A program made the translations under genes and the position numbers. Below, piece after piece: positions 16,382-24,650 of a stretch of DNA of 64,000 nucleotides. The stretch spans positions 1 through 64,000 of the forward strand of contig CAKUOV010000003.1 in assembly GCA_934670115.1 (NCBI GenBank), in the 5' to 3' direction. The DNA is from an uncultured Eggerthellaceae bacterium. GTDB taxonomy: Bacteria; Actinomycetota; Coriobacteriia; Coriobacteriales; Eggerthellaceae. Position 1 is the first letter of the stretch; the number at the start of each line of letters is the position of its first letter. The notes under the pieces were generated by a model that was given only the letters and a program-made list of their open reading frames with translations, was not told the DNA's origin and did no database searches.

Positions 16382-18193
16382 TTACTGGAACAATGCCAGC
16401 AAGCGATCGAGCGACGTGAGCTCTTCTTCGCCTTGACCAGCGTCATCGTCGGCCGCTTCAACGGCAATCTCCGGCGTGCTCATTACGAATTGCACGAGCT
16501 TCACATTCGTGTTTTTGCTGCTCACAAAGCTACGCGGCTCAAAATCACTCTTGTCGTAATCGGCCATAAGGGCGTCCATTTCCGCCTGCACCGCACTGGG
16601 TAAGCCCGCCGTTTCGCTTTGGAACTGGCTCATGCCTTGCGAGAACTCCTGGGAACCTTGCGCATATTCAGTTGCGCCCGACACCGCCGCGCCAACACCC
16701 TGCGTGAACTGGTCGGACCCATACGCCAGCGAAGACGCACCCCCTATCAGGCTCTTTTGGTCCGCGGTGGAACCCAACCCCGTTGCCGCACCCTGCAGCG
16801 CCTGTGCCGAGGCAACATATGACGCGCGCGTAGCAATGGCGCGCACCGCTTCTTGCACGTGCTCCGCGGCGTCTTCCGTTGCCGCCGTGCCTGCCTCAAG
16901 AGCATCAGCTGTTGCCGTTTGCGTTGCCGTTTGCGTTGCCGTTTGCGTTGCCAACTGCGCGGCAGCCTGCTCATCCATGCCCTCCATCAGCGCTTCCTGA
17001 TACGCTTGCGCATACGCTTCCGCATAGGCTGGCGCATACGATTCCGCATACGCCTTAGCGAATGCCTGCACGAAGGCTTCCGAATATTCCTGCATGGCCT
17101 CTTCGTAGCTTGTGTTGACTTCCTTTTCGCTTCCCATTGCTTCAGCCGCGCTTTGAGACTGCGCCGCCTGTGCCAAAACGCCCTGCTGATACGCAGTCAA
17201 ACCCTGCGCGATGCCTGCCACGCCTTGAGAAACGCCTGCCGCGCCGTTTTGCAAACCAGCCACGCCCGACGCCAAATCATTTGCACCCGAAGCAAGTGCC
17301 GCAGCGGCCGCATCGAGCGTCTTCGCTGCATCGATGAGCTGGGAGAACTGCGAAATCAGCGAGTCGGTATCAGGGAAATCAAACGCAATGGCAAAGGGAA
17401 TCGCCGCCACCTGAATGCTGCCCATCTCAAAATTCGTCACATCGGCGGTGAAGTCAACCGTTTTCTCCTTGCCCGGCATGACCATGAACGTAAGCTGAGT
17501 GTCAGAGCCCGAAAGCGCCACTTGCGCATCGGGGGCCTGGATGTTGCGCGCCGCATCGGAAGCAAGCGTTACTGTTGCGGTGACCAAGTAGTTTTCAAAG
17601 AACGCATCGTCTTGCGCAGCCGGGTTGCGCGTTATGGCAATCTCGGTGCTCAATGCGCCCGTTGCACCCGCAAGTTCGTTGGCAGAAACGGACTTCCCGT
17701 CAAGCGTATAGTTCACGGAAACGTTCCAGGGAAGCGCCGCCGCACCTAACGATGCCTGATAGCTGAACGGTTCTCCTTCCTGGCCTTCCGCGATGTCAAT
17801 AACAACAGCCTGGTCAGACGTGCCCAACTCGGAAGTGTTCGTGAGGTTCTGAACGCTTTCGTACGAGCCGAAGTCGCAAAGCGTACCCGCCTGCTCAGGC
17901 TCAAGCGTGTTCACGACGTACGCGTTTTGCAACGCACCATTGCCTGCAAGCTTAGCGTAAACGACTTCCGTTTTCGAAACCGCATTCGTCTCTTGGTTGG
18001 TCGCAGCCGTAAGCGCACTGCCCGCATTTGCGCCAATGCCTGTTGCCACGCCTCCGAACAGGCACGCTGCAACTAATGCCGTTGCAGCAAGCACCGCCAC
18101 GGTGCGTTTCGCGCGCGCAGTGGTATGTTCCTTTGCGCGATTGCACACAAGAACGTGCTTGGCCTTCGCGTGTTTTGCAATGTTCTTATCCAT
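16382..18193 (-). CDS. Secreted/anchored coiled-coil-rich partner of the MMPL transporter
   Basis: 603-residue envelope protein starting MDKNIAKH, with a basic N-terminus and one hydrophobic helix (~30-50). An Ig-like or beta-rich exported region follows (~60-300), then an Ala/Gly-rich helical part with repeats like GLQNGAAGVSQGVAGIAQG, as in YhgE/Pip-type MMPL-associated proteins. Two local repeats stand out: AYAE/SYAP/AYAQ units every four residues (around FAKAYAESYAPAYAEAYAQAY), and an ATQT repeat encoded by 12-bp DNA units at 16911-16951. The start has AAAGGAG upstream and lies 4 nt after the MMPL stop, so the two form one operon. The role is inferred from the partnership only. Confidence 0.75.
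   Translation of the reverse strand: MDKNIAKHAKAKHVLVCNRAKEHTTARAKRTVAVLAATALVAACLFGGVATGIGANAGSALTAATNQETNAVSKTEVVYAKLAGNGALQNAYVVNTLEPEQAGTLCDFGSYESVQNLTNTSELGTSDQAVVIDIAEGQEGEPFSYQASLGAAALPWNVSVNYTLDGKSVSANELAGATGALSTEIAITRNPAAQDDAFFENYLVTATVTLASDAARNIQAPDAQVALSGSDTQLTFMVMPGKEKTVDFTADVTNFEMGSIQVAAIPFAIAFDFPDTDSLISQFSQLIDAAKTLDAAAAALASGANDLASGVAGLQNGAAGVSQGVAGIAQGLTAYQQGVLAQAAQSQSAAEAMGSEKEVNTSYEEAMQEYSEAFVQAFAKAYAESYAPAYAEAYAQAYQEALMEGMDEQAAAQLATQTATQTATQTATADALEAGTAATEDAAEHVQEAVRAIATRASYVASAQALQGAATGLGSTADQKSLIGGASSLAYGSDQFTQGVGAAVSGATEYAQGSQEFSQGMSQFQSETAGLPSAVQAEMDALMADYDKSDFEPRSFVSSKNTNVKLVQFVMSTPEIAVEAADDDAGQGEEELTSLDRLLALFQ
16911..16951 (-). repeat. 12-bp in-frame tandem repeat (3.5 copies)
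   Basis: The unit GTTGCCGTTTGC on the plus strand occurs three times and then partly. It encodes repeated Ala-Thr-Gln-Thr in the MMPL partner protein. A unit of four codons can change copy number without shifting frame. Confidence 0.8.
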
Positions 18194-18197
18194 AAAG

Positions 18198-20465
18198 CTA
18201 CTCCTTTGCAGAAGATGCCTGATCATGCATGTTTGAAGCGTCATTGCCAGCGGCGTTGTCGGTAGCGCTTGAAGCCGCAAAAGCCAAACCGCTCGCTGTG
18301 CTCTCGCCGACGGAGCCCACAGCGCCTGTGCCGCCCGCAACAGCAACGCCCGCAGCATCCGCAGCGCCAGCACCGGCAGCAGCAAGAACGCCTTCGCCAC
18401 CCGTGCCCTTGAAGAAATTCGCATGCCACGTTGTTTTGCCAATAAGCTTGTCGAACAGCAGCAAAACACCAGGCAGGAACGTCATTACCAGGAGCAGCGA
18501 CAAAATGGCGCCGCGCAGCAACAGCAAACCCAGAAGCGCAATGAGTTCGTTTGTGTTCGTGAGCCACAGCACGCCGCCCGCCAGCGCCAGAATGCTTGCG
18601 GAAATCAGGATACTTGCGAAGCTCTGCCCCGTTGCGCGATAAAGCGCCTGTTTCGCCGGCATGGTCGTGCGGAACTGACGGTAGGTATCGGTAAGCAGAA
18701 TGGCATAGTCCACCGTCGCGCCCAGCTGCACCGTGTTGATCACCAAATAGCCCAGGTAGTTCAAGCTGTCGCCCGCAAAATAGGGCACGCTCAGGTTGAT
18801 GATGATGGCGCTTTCAATGGTGGCCACCAGTAAAACGGGAAGCGTGGCGGATTTGAACGTGACCAGCAGTACCAGCAAAATGGCAATAATGGCCAGCGGA
18901 TTCGTCTTGGAGTTGTCGTTAGTCGTTACGGCGCGCATGTCGTACAAGCTGGGAATTTCTCCCACAATGTAGCTTGTGCCGTAGAAGTTATCGCAGGTCG
19001 CACGAATGTTTTCGTACAATCCAAACGCAACATCGCCTTCCGTAAGCGTATCGGAATACACAATCAGGCGCGCGTAATTCTCGGAATAGAACTGGTTCAG
19101 CGCAGAGCTGGGCACCATGAACTCGGGAACGGACGCTCCCACCGACGTTGCGTACGAAACAACGCTTGTCACATGGTCGAGCCCTTCGAGCTGCTGCGCC
19201 AGCACAAGCTCCGTGCCCACCTGCCCACGCGGAACCAGCACGACCGTGGCCGTGGAGTTGCCGAATGCTTCCTCGATTGCCACCTGGTCAACCGCGGCGC
19301 GCGTCTCGCTTTCTGCCGTGGAGCCCATGCCGTACGTAAACGTGGTCGAACCCTGCCCCAAAAAGCACGGGACAATGAACACCGCCACCAGCAGCACCAC
19401 GGGAATGCGCAGCGGCGCCACGAACTTCCCCATGTTCTTGAACGACGGCATAAGCGGTCGATGATGCGTGCGATCGATGAGCTTATAGGTAAGGCATGTG
19501 AAGGCAGGCAAGAATACCATTACGCACAGGAAGCTTAAAACAATGCCTTTGACCAGGGTCAATCCTAGTTCAGCACCAATACGGAATTGCATGATGGACA
19601 ACACCGCAAAGCCGAACGCCGTGGTGGCAGCACTTGCCGCAACCGAAGAAAAACTCTGCTTCATGGCAGCGCGCATAGCAACTGCAACATCGGGCTCCGT
19701 TTCGCGGAAACGGCGGAACGCGTGCAGCAGGAAAATGGCGTAGTCCAGCGATACCGCAAGCTGCAAAATGGGCGACACAGTAAACGCAATGTTCGAGACT
19801 TCGCCTAGAATCAGGTTCGTTCCCATGTTCAACAGAATAGAAACGCCAATGGCCAGCAGGAAGTAAATCGGCTCAAGCCACGATGTGGTAGAAATAACCA
19901 GTAACAGCAAAATGAGCGGCACCAAAATGAAGAAGGCGTTCACTACTTCGGAAACCGCCATCGATTTTGTCTCGGCGGTTTTCACGGCCTCGCCTGCAAT
20001 ATGGCCCGATTCGCCCACAATCTCGTAAATCCCGTTTACGGCCTGCGTGTCTTTATCGGTGTCGATAGTTACGCTGAACAGGGCGTTCCCATTTTTGTAG
20101 TAATTTTCCACCAGAGCTTTATCCTGCGTTTCCAGCGGAATGCGCACATCGGCCACGTCATCGAGCCACATAACCGACTCCACGCCGGGCACGTTCTGCA
20201 TCTGCTTCTTGCAGTCAAGCGCCTGGGCAAGCGAGACATCTTCTACCATGACGCGTGCGTTGGGAACCGCTTCGGTGAACTCGTCTTCCATCACCCGCAG
20301 GCTCTGCGCGGAATCGCAGCTTTTCGGCAGATACGACGACATGTCATAATTCACCGACACCATAAGCGCACTCACAGCACAGACCAGGCACAACAGGGCC
20401 GTAACCACGACAATGCCTTTCCGGTGATTCACCACGAAGGCAGTGTAGGCATCCATAACCTTCAT
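18198..20465 (-). CDS. MMPL/RND-family transporter
   Basis: Predicted export pump of the MMPL (RND) superfamily, 755 residues. The topology is duplicated: TM1 (~17-38), a large outside loop, and a block of five helices with the motif SLDYAIFLLHAFRRFRE. A second outside loop and a second helix block follow, with TVDYAILLTDTYRQFR. These paired D-Y motifs in the fourth helices are the proton-relay signature of MMPL proteins. The C-terminus (~695-755) is a low-complexity Ala/Gly tail. The ATG at 20465 has GGGAGGG upstream; the open 51-codon extension is rejected. Substrate is unknown; actinobacterial homologues often export lipids or siderophores. Confidence 0.9.
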   Translation of the reverse strand: MKVMDAYTAFVVNHRKGIVVVTALLCLVCAVSALMVSVNYDMSSYLPKSCDSAQSLRVMEDEFTEAVPNARVMVEDVSLAQALDCKKQMQNVPGVESVMWLDDVADVRIPLETQDKALVENYYKNGNALFSVTIDTDKDTQAVNGIYEIVGESGHIAGEAVKTAETKSMAVSEVVNAFFILVPLILLLLVISTTSWLEPIYFLLAIGVSILLNMGTNLILGEVSNIAFTVSPILQLAVSLDYAIFLLHAFRRFRETEPDVAVAMRAAMKQSFSSVAASAATTAFGFAVLSIMQFRIGAELGLTLVKGIVLSFLCVMVFLPAFTCLTYKLIDRTHHRPLMPSFKNMGKFVAPLRIPVVLLVAVFIVPCFLGQGSTTFTYGMGSTAESETRAAVDQVAIEEAFGNSTATVVLVPRGQVGTELVLAQQLEGLDHVTSVVSYATSVGASVPEFMVPSSALNQFYSENYARLIVYSDTLTEGDVAFGLYENIRATCDNFYGTSYIVGEIPSLYDMRAVTTNDNSKTNPLAIIAILLVLLVTFKSATLPVLLVATIESAIIINLSVPYFAGDSLNYLGYLVINTVQLGATVDYAILLTDTYRQFRTTMPAKQALYRATGQSFASILISASILALAGGVLWLTNTNELIALLGLLLLRGAILSLLLVMTFLPGVLLLFDKLIGKTTWHANFFKGTGGEGVLAAAGAGAADAAGVAVAGGTGAVGSVGESTASGLAFAASSATDNAAGNDASNMHDQASSAKE

Positions 20466-20774
20466 GAGCCGCTTCCCTCCCCGCCTGTTTGCGCACACTT
20501 TTCGCATTACGTGTGCACCGACCTTGCACGCCCTTTTACCTGGACAATCGTTGTTTCGCGCGCAACTTCCCGCGTCACGTTTTGCGCCCGCACGCGTTCC
20601 TGGGCGCACTTTCTCCACTTCACGTCCGCTGCGTTTTAATTACCACTTTTCATTATGGCACAAATTGCCTTATGAACAGGTGCCATGCACGCCCGTTTAG
20701 ATGAAAAACCGCAGGAGCAGCGCAGAAAAGTGTTAAACTTTTCCGAGATATATTCCCATTCAAGGAGGCATACC

Positions 20775-21173
20775 ATGGCAAAGCAAGAACCATCGGTTGA
20801 CCAGTGGCTTGTTGAGGCAAAAGCATCTGAAGCCGCAGCTCAGTGCGGCATGTTCCTGACCCACAACGGCGTGGTGCGCATCACGCCGAAAGCGCAGGTG
20901 CGCGAAGGCGAAGAGGGTCTGCCCGAAGTTGTTGCGGTTGATTTTTCCTACGACGCAGAAGGCTTGGCAGCAGCCGAGAAAGAAGCGCTTACCTGGCCGG
21001 GCGTTTATTACGTGCGCACTTGGCTCAACGAAGGCCGTTGCGAAGTGGGCGACTCGCTTATGTACGTGCTGATAGGCGCCGACATTCGTCCGCGCTGCAT
21101 TGATGCTCTGCAGAAGCTTGTAGGTCACATCAAAAACGATCTGGTGGTAGAAAAAGAAATCTACGCCGAATAA
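20775..21173 (+). CDS. MoaE-like protein (molybdopterin synthase large-subunit family)
   Basis: 132-residue protein resembling MoaE, which with MoaD adds sulfur to precursor Z in molybdenum cofactor synthesis. Matching regions are FLTHNGVVRITPKA (27-40), VDFSYDAEGLAAAEKEAL (55-72), EGRCEVGDSLMYVLIGAD and IKNDLVVEKEIY. Lys120 and Lys127 keep the seven-residue spacing of the catalytic E. coli Lys119/Lys126. The conserved His-Arg pair reads Ile-Arg (104-105). It may therefore be a divergent active MoaE or a paralogue. It starts with AAGGAGG 7 nt upstream, stands alone, and is followed by two terminators. Confidence 0.72.
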   Translation: MAKQEPSVDQWLVEAKASEAAAQCGMFLTHNGVVRITPKAQVREGEEGLPEVVAVDFSYDAEGLAAAEKEALTWPGVYYVRTWLNEGRCEVGDSLMYVLIGADIRPRCIDALQKLVGHIKNDLVVEKEIYAE

Positions 21174-21185
21174 TTCGCGATGTTC

Positions 21186-21213
21186 AAGGGGGTCAATTTT
21201 GATTCCCCTTTTT
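21186..21213 (+). terminator. Terminator after the MoaE-like gene
   Basis: Stem AAGGGG / CCCCTT with inner TCAA pairing is followed by TTTT, 12 nt after the stop codon. Confidence 0.7.
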
Positions 21214-21254
21214 CTCAAGCGCGCTGAGCGGAAATCAGTACCGCAGGAACGCTC

Positions 21255-21280
21255 AAGGGGGGTCGGTCGGCCCCCTTTTC
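21255..21280 (+). terminator. Second terminator-like hairpin
   Basis: AAGGGGG / CCCCCTT stem around TCGGTCGG, followed by TTC. It is about 45 nt beyond the first terminator and may also act on leftward transcripts from rlmH. Confidence 0.65.
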
Positions 21281-21311
21281 TCAATCTATTCGCAGCTTTT
21301 CGGGGCGCCGC

Positions 21312-21537
21312 GTTGAAAAACCACCCCTGAATTCGGGCAAATCGACGATTGGGAGTGGTTTGAAAGGGTTGTTGAGCCGTTTTTACCGTTTCATAAAGAA
21401 TGACCCAGTCTAAGTTTCACTATTTTCCCAGGTCACAGGCACGCGTATTTTTTTTCGCACAATGCAGCCCCGGGAAAGCCAGGCCTTCGACCACTCTCTA
21501 TCGTCGATTTGCCTGCATTTACCCCCATTTTTCCAAC
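21312..21537. repeat. Palindromic intergenic element A (226 bp)
   Basis: Two inverted ~50-bp arms bound the element. Each starts GTTG, and exactly 24 nt later has GGCAAATCGACGAT followed by a GAGTGGT motif (left 21312-21361, right 21537-21488 on the minus strand). Between them is a core that on the minus strand reads GTGACCTGGGAAAATAG (around 21421-21437). The same arms with the same 24-nt spacing occur in element B at 28169. No coding potential was seen. The rest of the 21174-21720 gap holds only terminators. Confidence 0.8.
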
Positions 21538-21720
21538 AAGAGAGATCGATTCAGCGGCAAAACAAGACGGTTTCGCGGATTTTATAGTCCACTGGAAACG
21601 AACTAATATCAACCAAAGCAGCTCGCGGATACCTGGAGCCAAACTGCAAGGGCTTTGACACACCGACTCGCTCCAGCAGCCACCTTGCTTTAACCACTAT
21701 CCCAGCCGCCACTCCGCTCA

Positions 21721-22191
21721 CTACTTATGATAGGGTTCGCCGCGCGAAATCTTGAAGGCGCGGTAAATCTGCTCCAGCAAAACGACGCGCGCCAAGTTAT
21801 GCGGCAGCGTGATGGCGCCAAATGACAACGTCTCATTGGCACACGCACGAACGACGTCGTTCACGCCATCGCTGCCGCCAATCACAAACGCCAAGTCGCT
21901 TTTCCCTTGCAGTGCCAAGTTATCAAGGCGCGCGGAAAACTCTTCGCTCGTGCGCTGCTTTCCCTTAATTGCCAAAAGAAGCACGTGCGCACGATTGGGC
22001 AGCGCAGCAACAATCGCTGCGCCCTCACGCTCAAGCGAACCTGCAATGCCGCCTGCTTTCGCGGGGTCAACATCGGGGATTTCCTTGACAGTGACCTGGG
22101 CATACGGTTTCAAACGCTTCAGGTATTCGTTGCAGGCATCCACCCAGTATTTTTCTTTGAGCTTGCCCACGCAAACTACCGTAATGTTCAT
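21721..22191 (-). CDS. rlmH: 23S rRNA (pseudouridine1915-N3)-methyltransferase RlmH
   Basis: SPOUT-fold methyltransferase that methylates pseudouridine 1915 in helix 69 of 23S rRNA, using SAM. 156 residues, the normal family length. It starts MNITVVCVGKLKEKYW. SAM-binding knot motifs are LAFVIGGSDGV (around 102-112) and the C-terminal LPHNLARVVLLEQIYRAFKI, ending in the characteristic RGEPYHK. The ATG at 22191 has GAAAGG 6 nt upstream. It lies 100 nt downstream of the LCP-family gene on the same strand. Confidence 0.97.
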   Translation of the reverse strand: MNITVVCVGKLKEKYWVDACNEYLKRLKPYAQVTVKEIPDVDPAKAGGIAGSLEREGAAIVAALPNRAHVLLLAIKGKQRTSEEFSARLDNLALQGKSDLAFVIGGSDGVNDVVRACANETLSFGAITLPHNLARVVLLEQIYRAFKISRGEPYHK

Positions 22192-22291
22192 CGTGCGCCT
22201 TTCGTAATTCCTCAACATTGCAGCGCCGTACTGCCACCATAGCAGCACAAGATATGCGCGCCCGGAGCTTCGTCAGTCGGCCCGCGCCAAG

Positions 22292-24232
22292 CTACGCCCC
22301 GTAATCGGAACCCAACACCACCAAGAAATCGCCATTCATCAGGTACTCGCCGGCATCGTTTTTCACCACGCGGCCAATCCCCATCGCCTGTGCAATCTCC
22401 ATCGCTTCGGAGCGCTTGTCTGCCGCTTGGTACACAATGACCGTCTCGTCGAAATCGCTGCTGTTCGCGTTGGCAATGTCGGTTGTGTATCCCATGGCTG
22501 CAATGACTTCGCCCACTTTGCCGCCCGAACCCGCGGGCGCGCCGCCGTTACGTATCACAACCGTGCCGCTCTTCTTGTTCAGGAACTCGTTCGCAGACGA
22601 ACCGCCCAGTGATTGACCCGAACCCGTTGTTGCCAGCACGGTTCCCGTGGCATCCACCACATCGGTCTCCGTGGGCGGCAGACCCTGGTTCACGCGGTCA
22701 AGCATCTCTTTCCATTCGGGCTCGTCGCACGTGTTGTACCACATGCCGTCCTCGTAAAGCGACGTAGTGGGTTGCATAGCCGTGTACATGTCGCTGCTCA
22801 TATCAAGGCCGCGCAGCGCCTGCGCAATACCAATGATGTCGTTTATCCCCAGGTCAGTGGACAAATACTTGGAAATCGTGCCCACCGTTGACGCAATGGT
22901 TCCAATATCGGAAGCCAGAATTTTCTGCGCAATGGCCGAAAGGACCATGCGCTGGTTTGCAGAACGATATGAATTGCCCGAGCCGTATTCCTCGTAAGCA
23001 TGACGAGAACGGCATAGAATGAGCGCCTGGTCGCCGTTGAGCGTCTGAGGACCGGCAGCCAGGTATCCACCTGCGTCATCGTCGTCGATTTCAATGGGAA
23101 CATCCACGTCAATGCCGCCCAGCGCGTTCACCACATCGCAGAAGCCGTCGAAGTCGATGAGCGCATAATGCGAGATGGGCGTGTCGTGCGCCATCTTCGA
23201 CACCATTTCAATGGCGTACGCGGGGCCGCCGATAGCGGAAGCCGCATTGAGTTTTTGCCATCCGGCATCGCCCATATCCAGCAGCGTGTCGCGCTCCAGC
23301 GAGATAAGCGTCACTTTCTTGTTGGGGCAGTCAATGCGCGCGAGCATCATGGAGTCGGAACGGAACGAGCCGCCATATGTTTCGTCCGTCGCGCGCTCTT
23401 GAGACTCGTCGGTGCCCAAAAGCAGCATGCAGAACGGCTCTTTCGAGTATTCGGTTTTCACCAAAGCGTCGCGCACGTCCTGCGTGACGCCTTTGTGCAG
23501 ATTGCCCGAAATAACGTTAATGCAGATGGCAACGCCGCCGCCCACAAGCAGAAGAAGGATGAGAAGCGCCAAAGCGATGCGCTTGCCAATGCTGGCTTTT
23601 TTCTTTTGGGGAGCAGCGTTGCGAGCGGTGTTGCGCCCACCGCTTCCGCGAGTGCTGCGGGCGTCGCGGACGCCGCGGGGATCGGCGCTTCGGGCACCTG
23701 CGACGCGGGCGTCGCGAGCGACGTTGCTGTTGCGGACGCCAGCGGCTCGGGCGTCGCGGGTATCGCAGGCGGCGTTACCGCGGACATTTGCGGCATGCAC
23801 ACCACTGCGCGCGGCACCATCACGGCCGCCATCGCGTGCGGAAGAGCCCGCGCGCGAAGCGCGGCCTTCCTCGCCGTAACCGCGTGTCCCAACATAGCCA
23901 TCAGAGCGCTGATTGCGCTGGTCATAAGCCTGTGTATCGCCGTAGACAGAACGCGCGCTCCGCGACGATTGCCTATCGTGCGCGGGCCGCCCATCGCGTT
24001 GCGGTCGCCCGCCACGCGCCGACCGATTGTCGCAAACCGTGCGCATATCGCGCTCTGCACGGCCATCGCCGTTCAGCTGCCCATCACGCGACTGGCTGCC
24101 GCGCGACTGGAAGTTTCGCGTTGCCTGGCCCCGAGAAGAAAAACGCCCGCTCGGGTCGCTCGAATAAGCGTCCCGAGAAAAGCGAGCGTCTGAATAGTGA
24201 TTATCGTTGTTGTTGCGTAAGCGGTCGCTCAT
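22292..24232 (-). CDS. LytR-CpsA-Psr (LCP) family cell-wall ligase with long Arg-rich tail
   Basis: LCP enzymes transfer undecaprenyl-linked glycopolymers onto peptidoglycan outside the membrane. The 646-residue protein has an unusually long cytoplasmic tail (1-212) rich in Arg, Ser, Asp and Gly, a KKK stop and a helix (219-241). The LCP domain follows (LLLGTDE, then the Arg-rich catalytic parts SFRSDSMMLARID, ISLERDTLLD, and LCRSRHAY...SYRSANQRM). Residues ~555-640 form a LytR_C domain (SGTVVIRNGG, VVLGSDYGA). The start has GAGG 4 nt upstream. The upstream 420 bp hold only repeats and a hairpin. Confidence 0.93.
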   Translation of the reverse strand: MSDRLRNNNDNHYSDARFSRDAYSSDPSGRFSSRGQATRNFQSRGSQSRDGQLNGDGRAERDMRTVCDNRSARGGRPQRDGRPAHDRQSSRSARSVYGDTQAYDQRNQRSDGYVGTRGYGEEGRASRAGSSARDGGRDGAARSGVHAANVRGNAACDTRDARAAGVRNSNVARDARVAGARSADPRGVRDARSTRGSGGRNTARNAAPQKKKASIGKRIALALLILLLLVGGGVAICINVISGNLHKGVTQDVRDALVKTEYSKEPFCMLLLGTDESQERATDETYGGSFRSDSMMLARIDCPNKKVTLISLERDTLLDMGDAGWQKLNAASAIGGPAYAIEMVSKMAHDTPISHYALIDFDGFCDVVNALGGIDVDVPIEIDDDDAGGYLAAGPQTLNGDQALILCRSRHAYEEYGSGNSYRSANQRMVLSAIAQKILASDIGTIASTVGTISKYLSTDLGINDIIGIAQALRGLDMSSDMYTAMQPTTSLYEDGMWYNTCDEPEWKEMLDRVNQGLPPTETDVVDATGTVLATTGSGQSLGGSSANEFLNKKSGTVVIRNGGAPAGSGGKVGEVIAAMGYTTDIANANSSDFDETVIVYQAADKRSEAMEIAQAMGIGRVVKNDAGEYLMNGDFLVVLGSDYGA

Positions 24233-24497
24233 GTACCCTCATTTTCCCCGCGAAGCGTCGCTGCGCTTTTATGTGTACGTCCGACCATTCTACCCCATGC
24301 ATCAACAGTCGCGAAACGCGCTGCCTCTTTCCCCAGGCAAAAGCCACAAGCCCCATCTTGCGCGCGAAGAATTCCCACGCTCGAAGCGACTTACAACACA
24401 AAAGCGCGCAATTTGGGTTGCAAGACCGATTGGCATGGGTTTACATCGCGAAGGCGCATCGCGTGGGTTCATCGGGCGAGCGCCCCGTAAGACGCAC

Positions 24498-24521
24498 GAA
24501 GACCCGCCGAAGCGGGCCTTC
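24498..24521 (-). terminator. Hairpin downstream of the purine permease gene
   Basis: GAAGACCCGC / GCGGGCCTTC stem with CGAA loop, ~130 nt after the permease stop on the minus strand. It lacks a clear T-run, so termination is uncertain. Confidence 0.4.
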
Positions 24522-24560
24522 GCCATACTGTTTTGCGTTTTCCTTGGTGCGGCTTCGCGG

Positions 24561-24588
24561 TTTCACGCGCTTTCACGCGCTTTCACGC
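24561..24588. repeat. 10-bp direct repeat TTTCACGCGC (2.8 copies)
   Basis: Three tandem units of TTTCACGCGC, the last incomplete, in the 418-bp gap between the LCP and permease genes. Apart from this repeat and the hairpin at 24498 nothing else is recognised in the gap. Confidence 0.7.
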
Positions 24589-24650
24589 AGCGCACCTTCG
24601 CAACGAGCCGCCTTCGCAGCAGCGCGAACGCCTTCGCAAGCTTTAGTCCT

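Noticed and set aside
21312..21537. Insertion sequence
   Set aside because: Inverted arms are present but the 226-bp element is too short for a transposase and has no coding frame.
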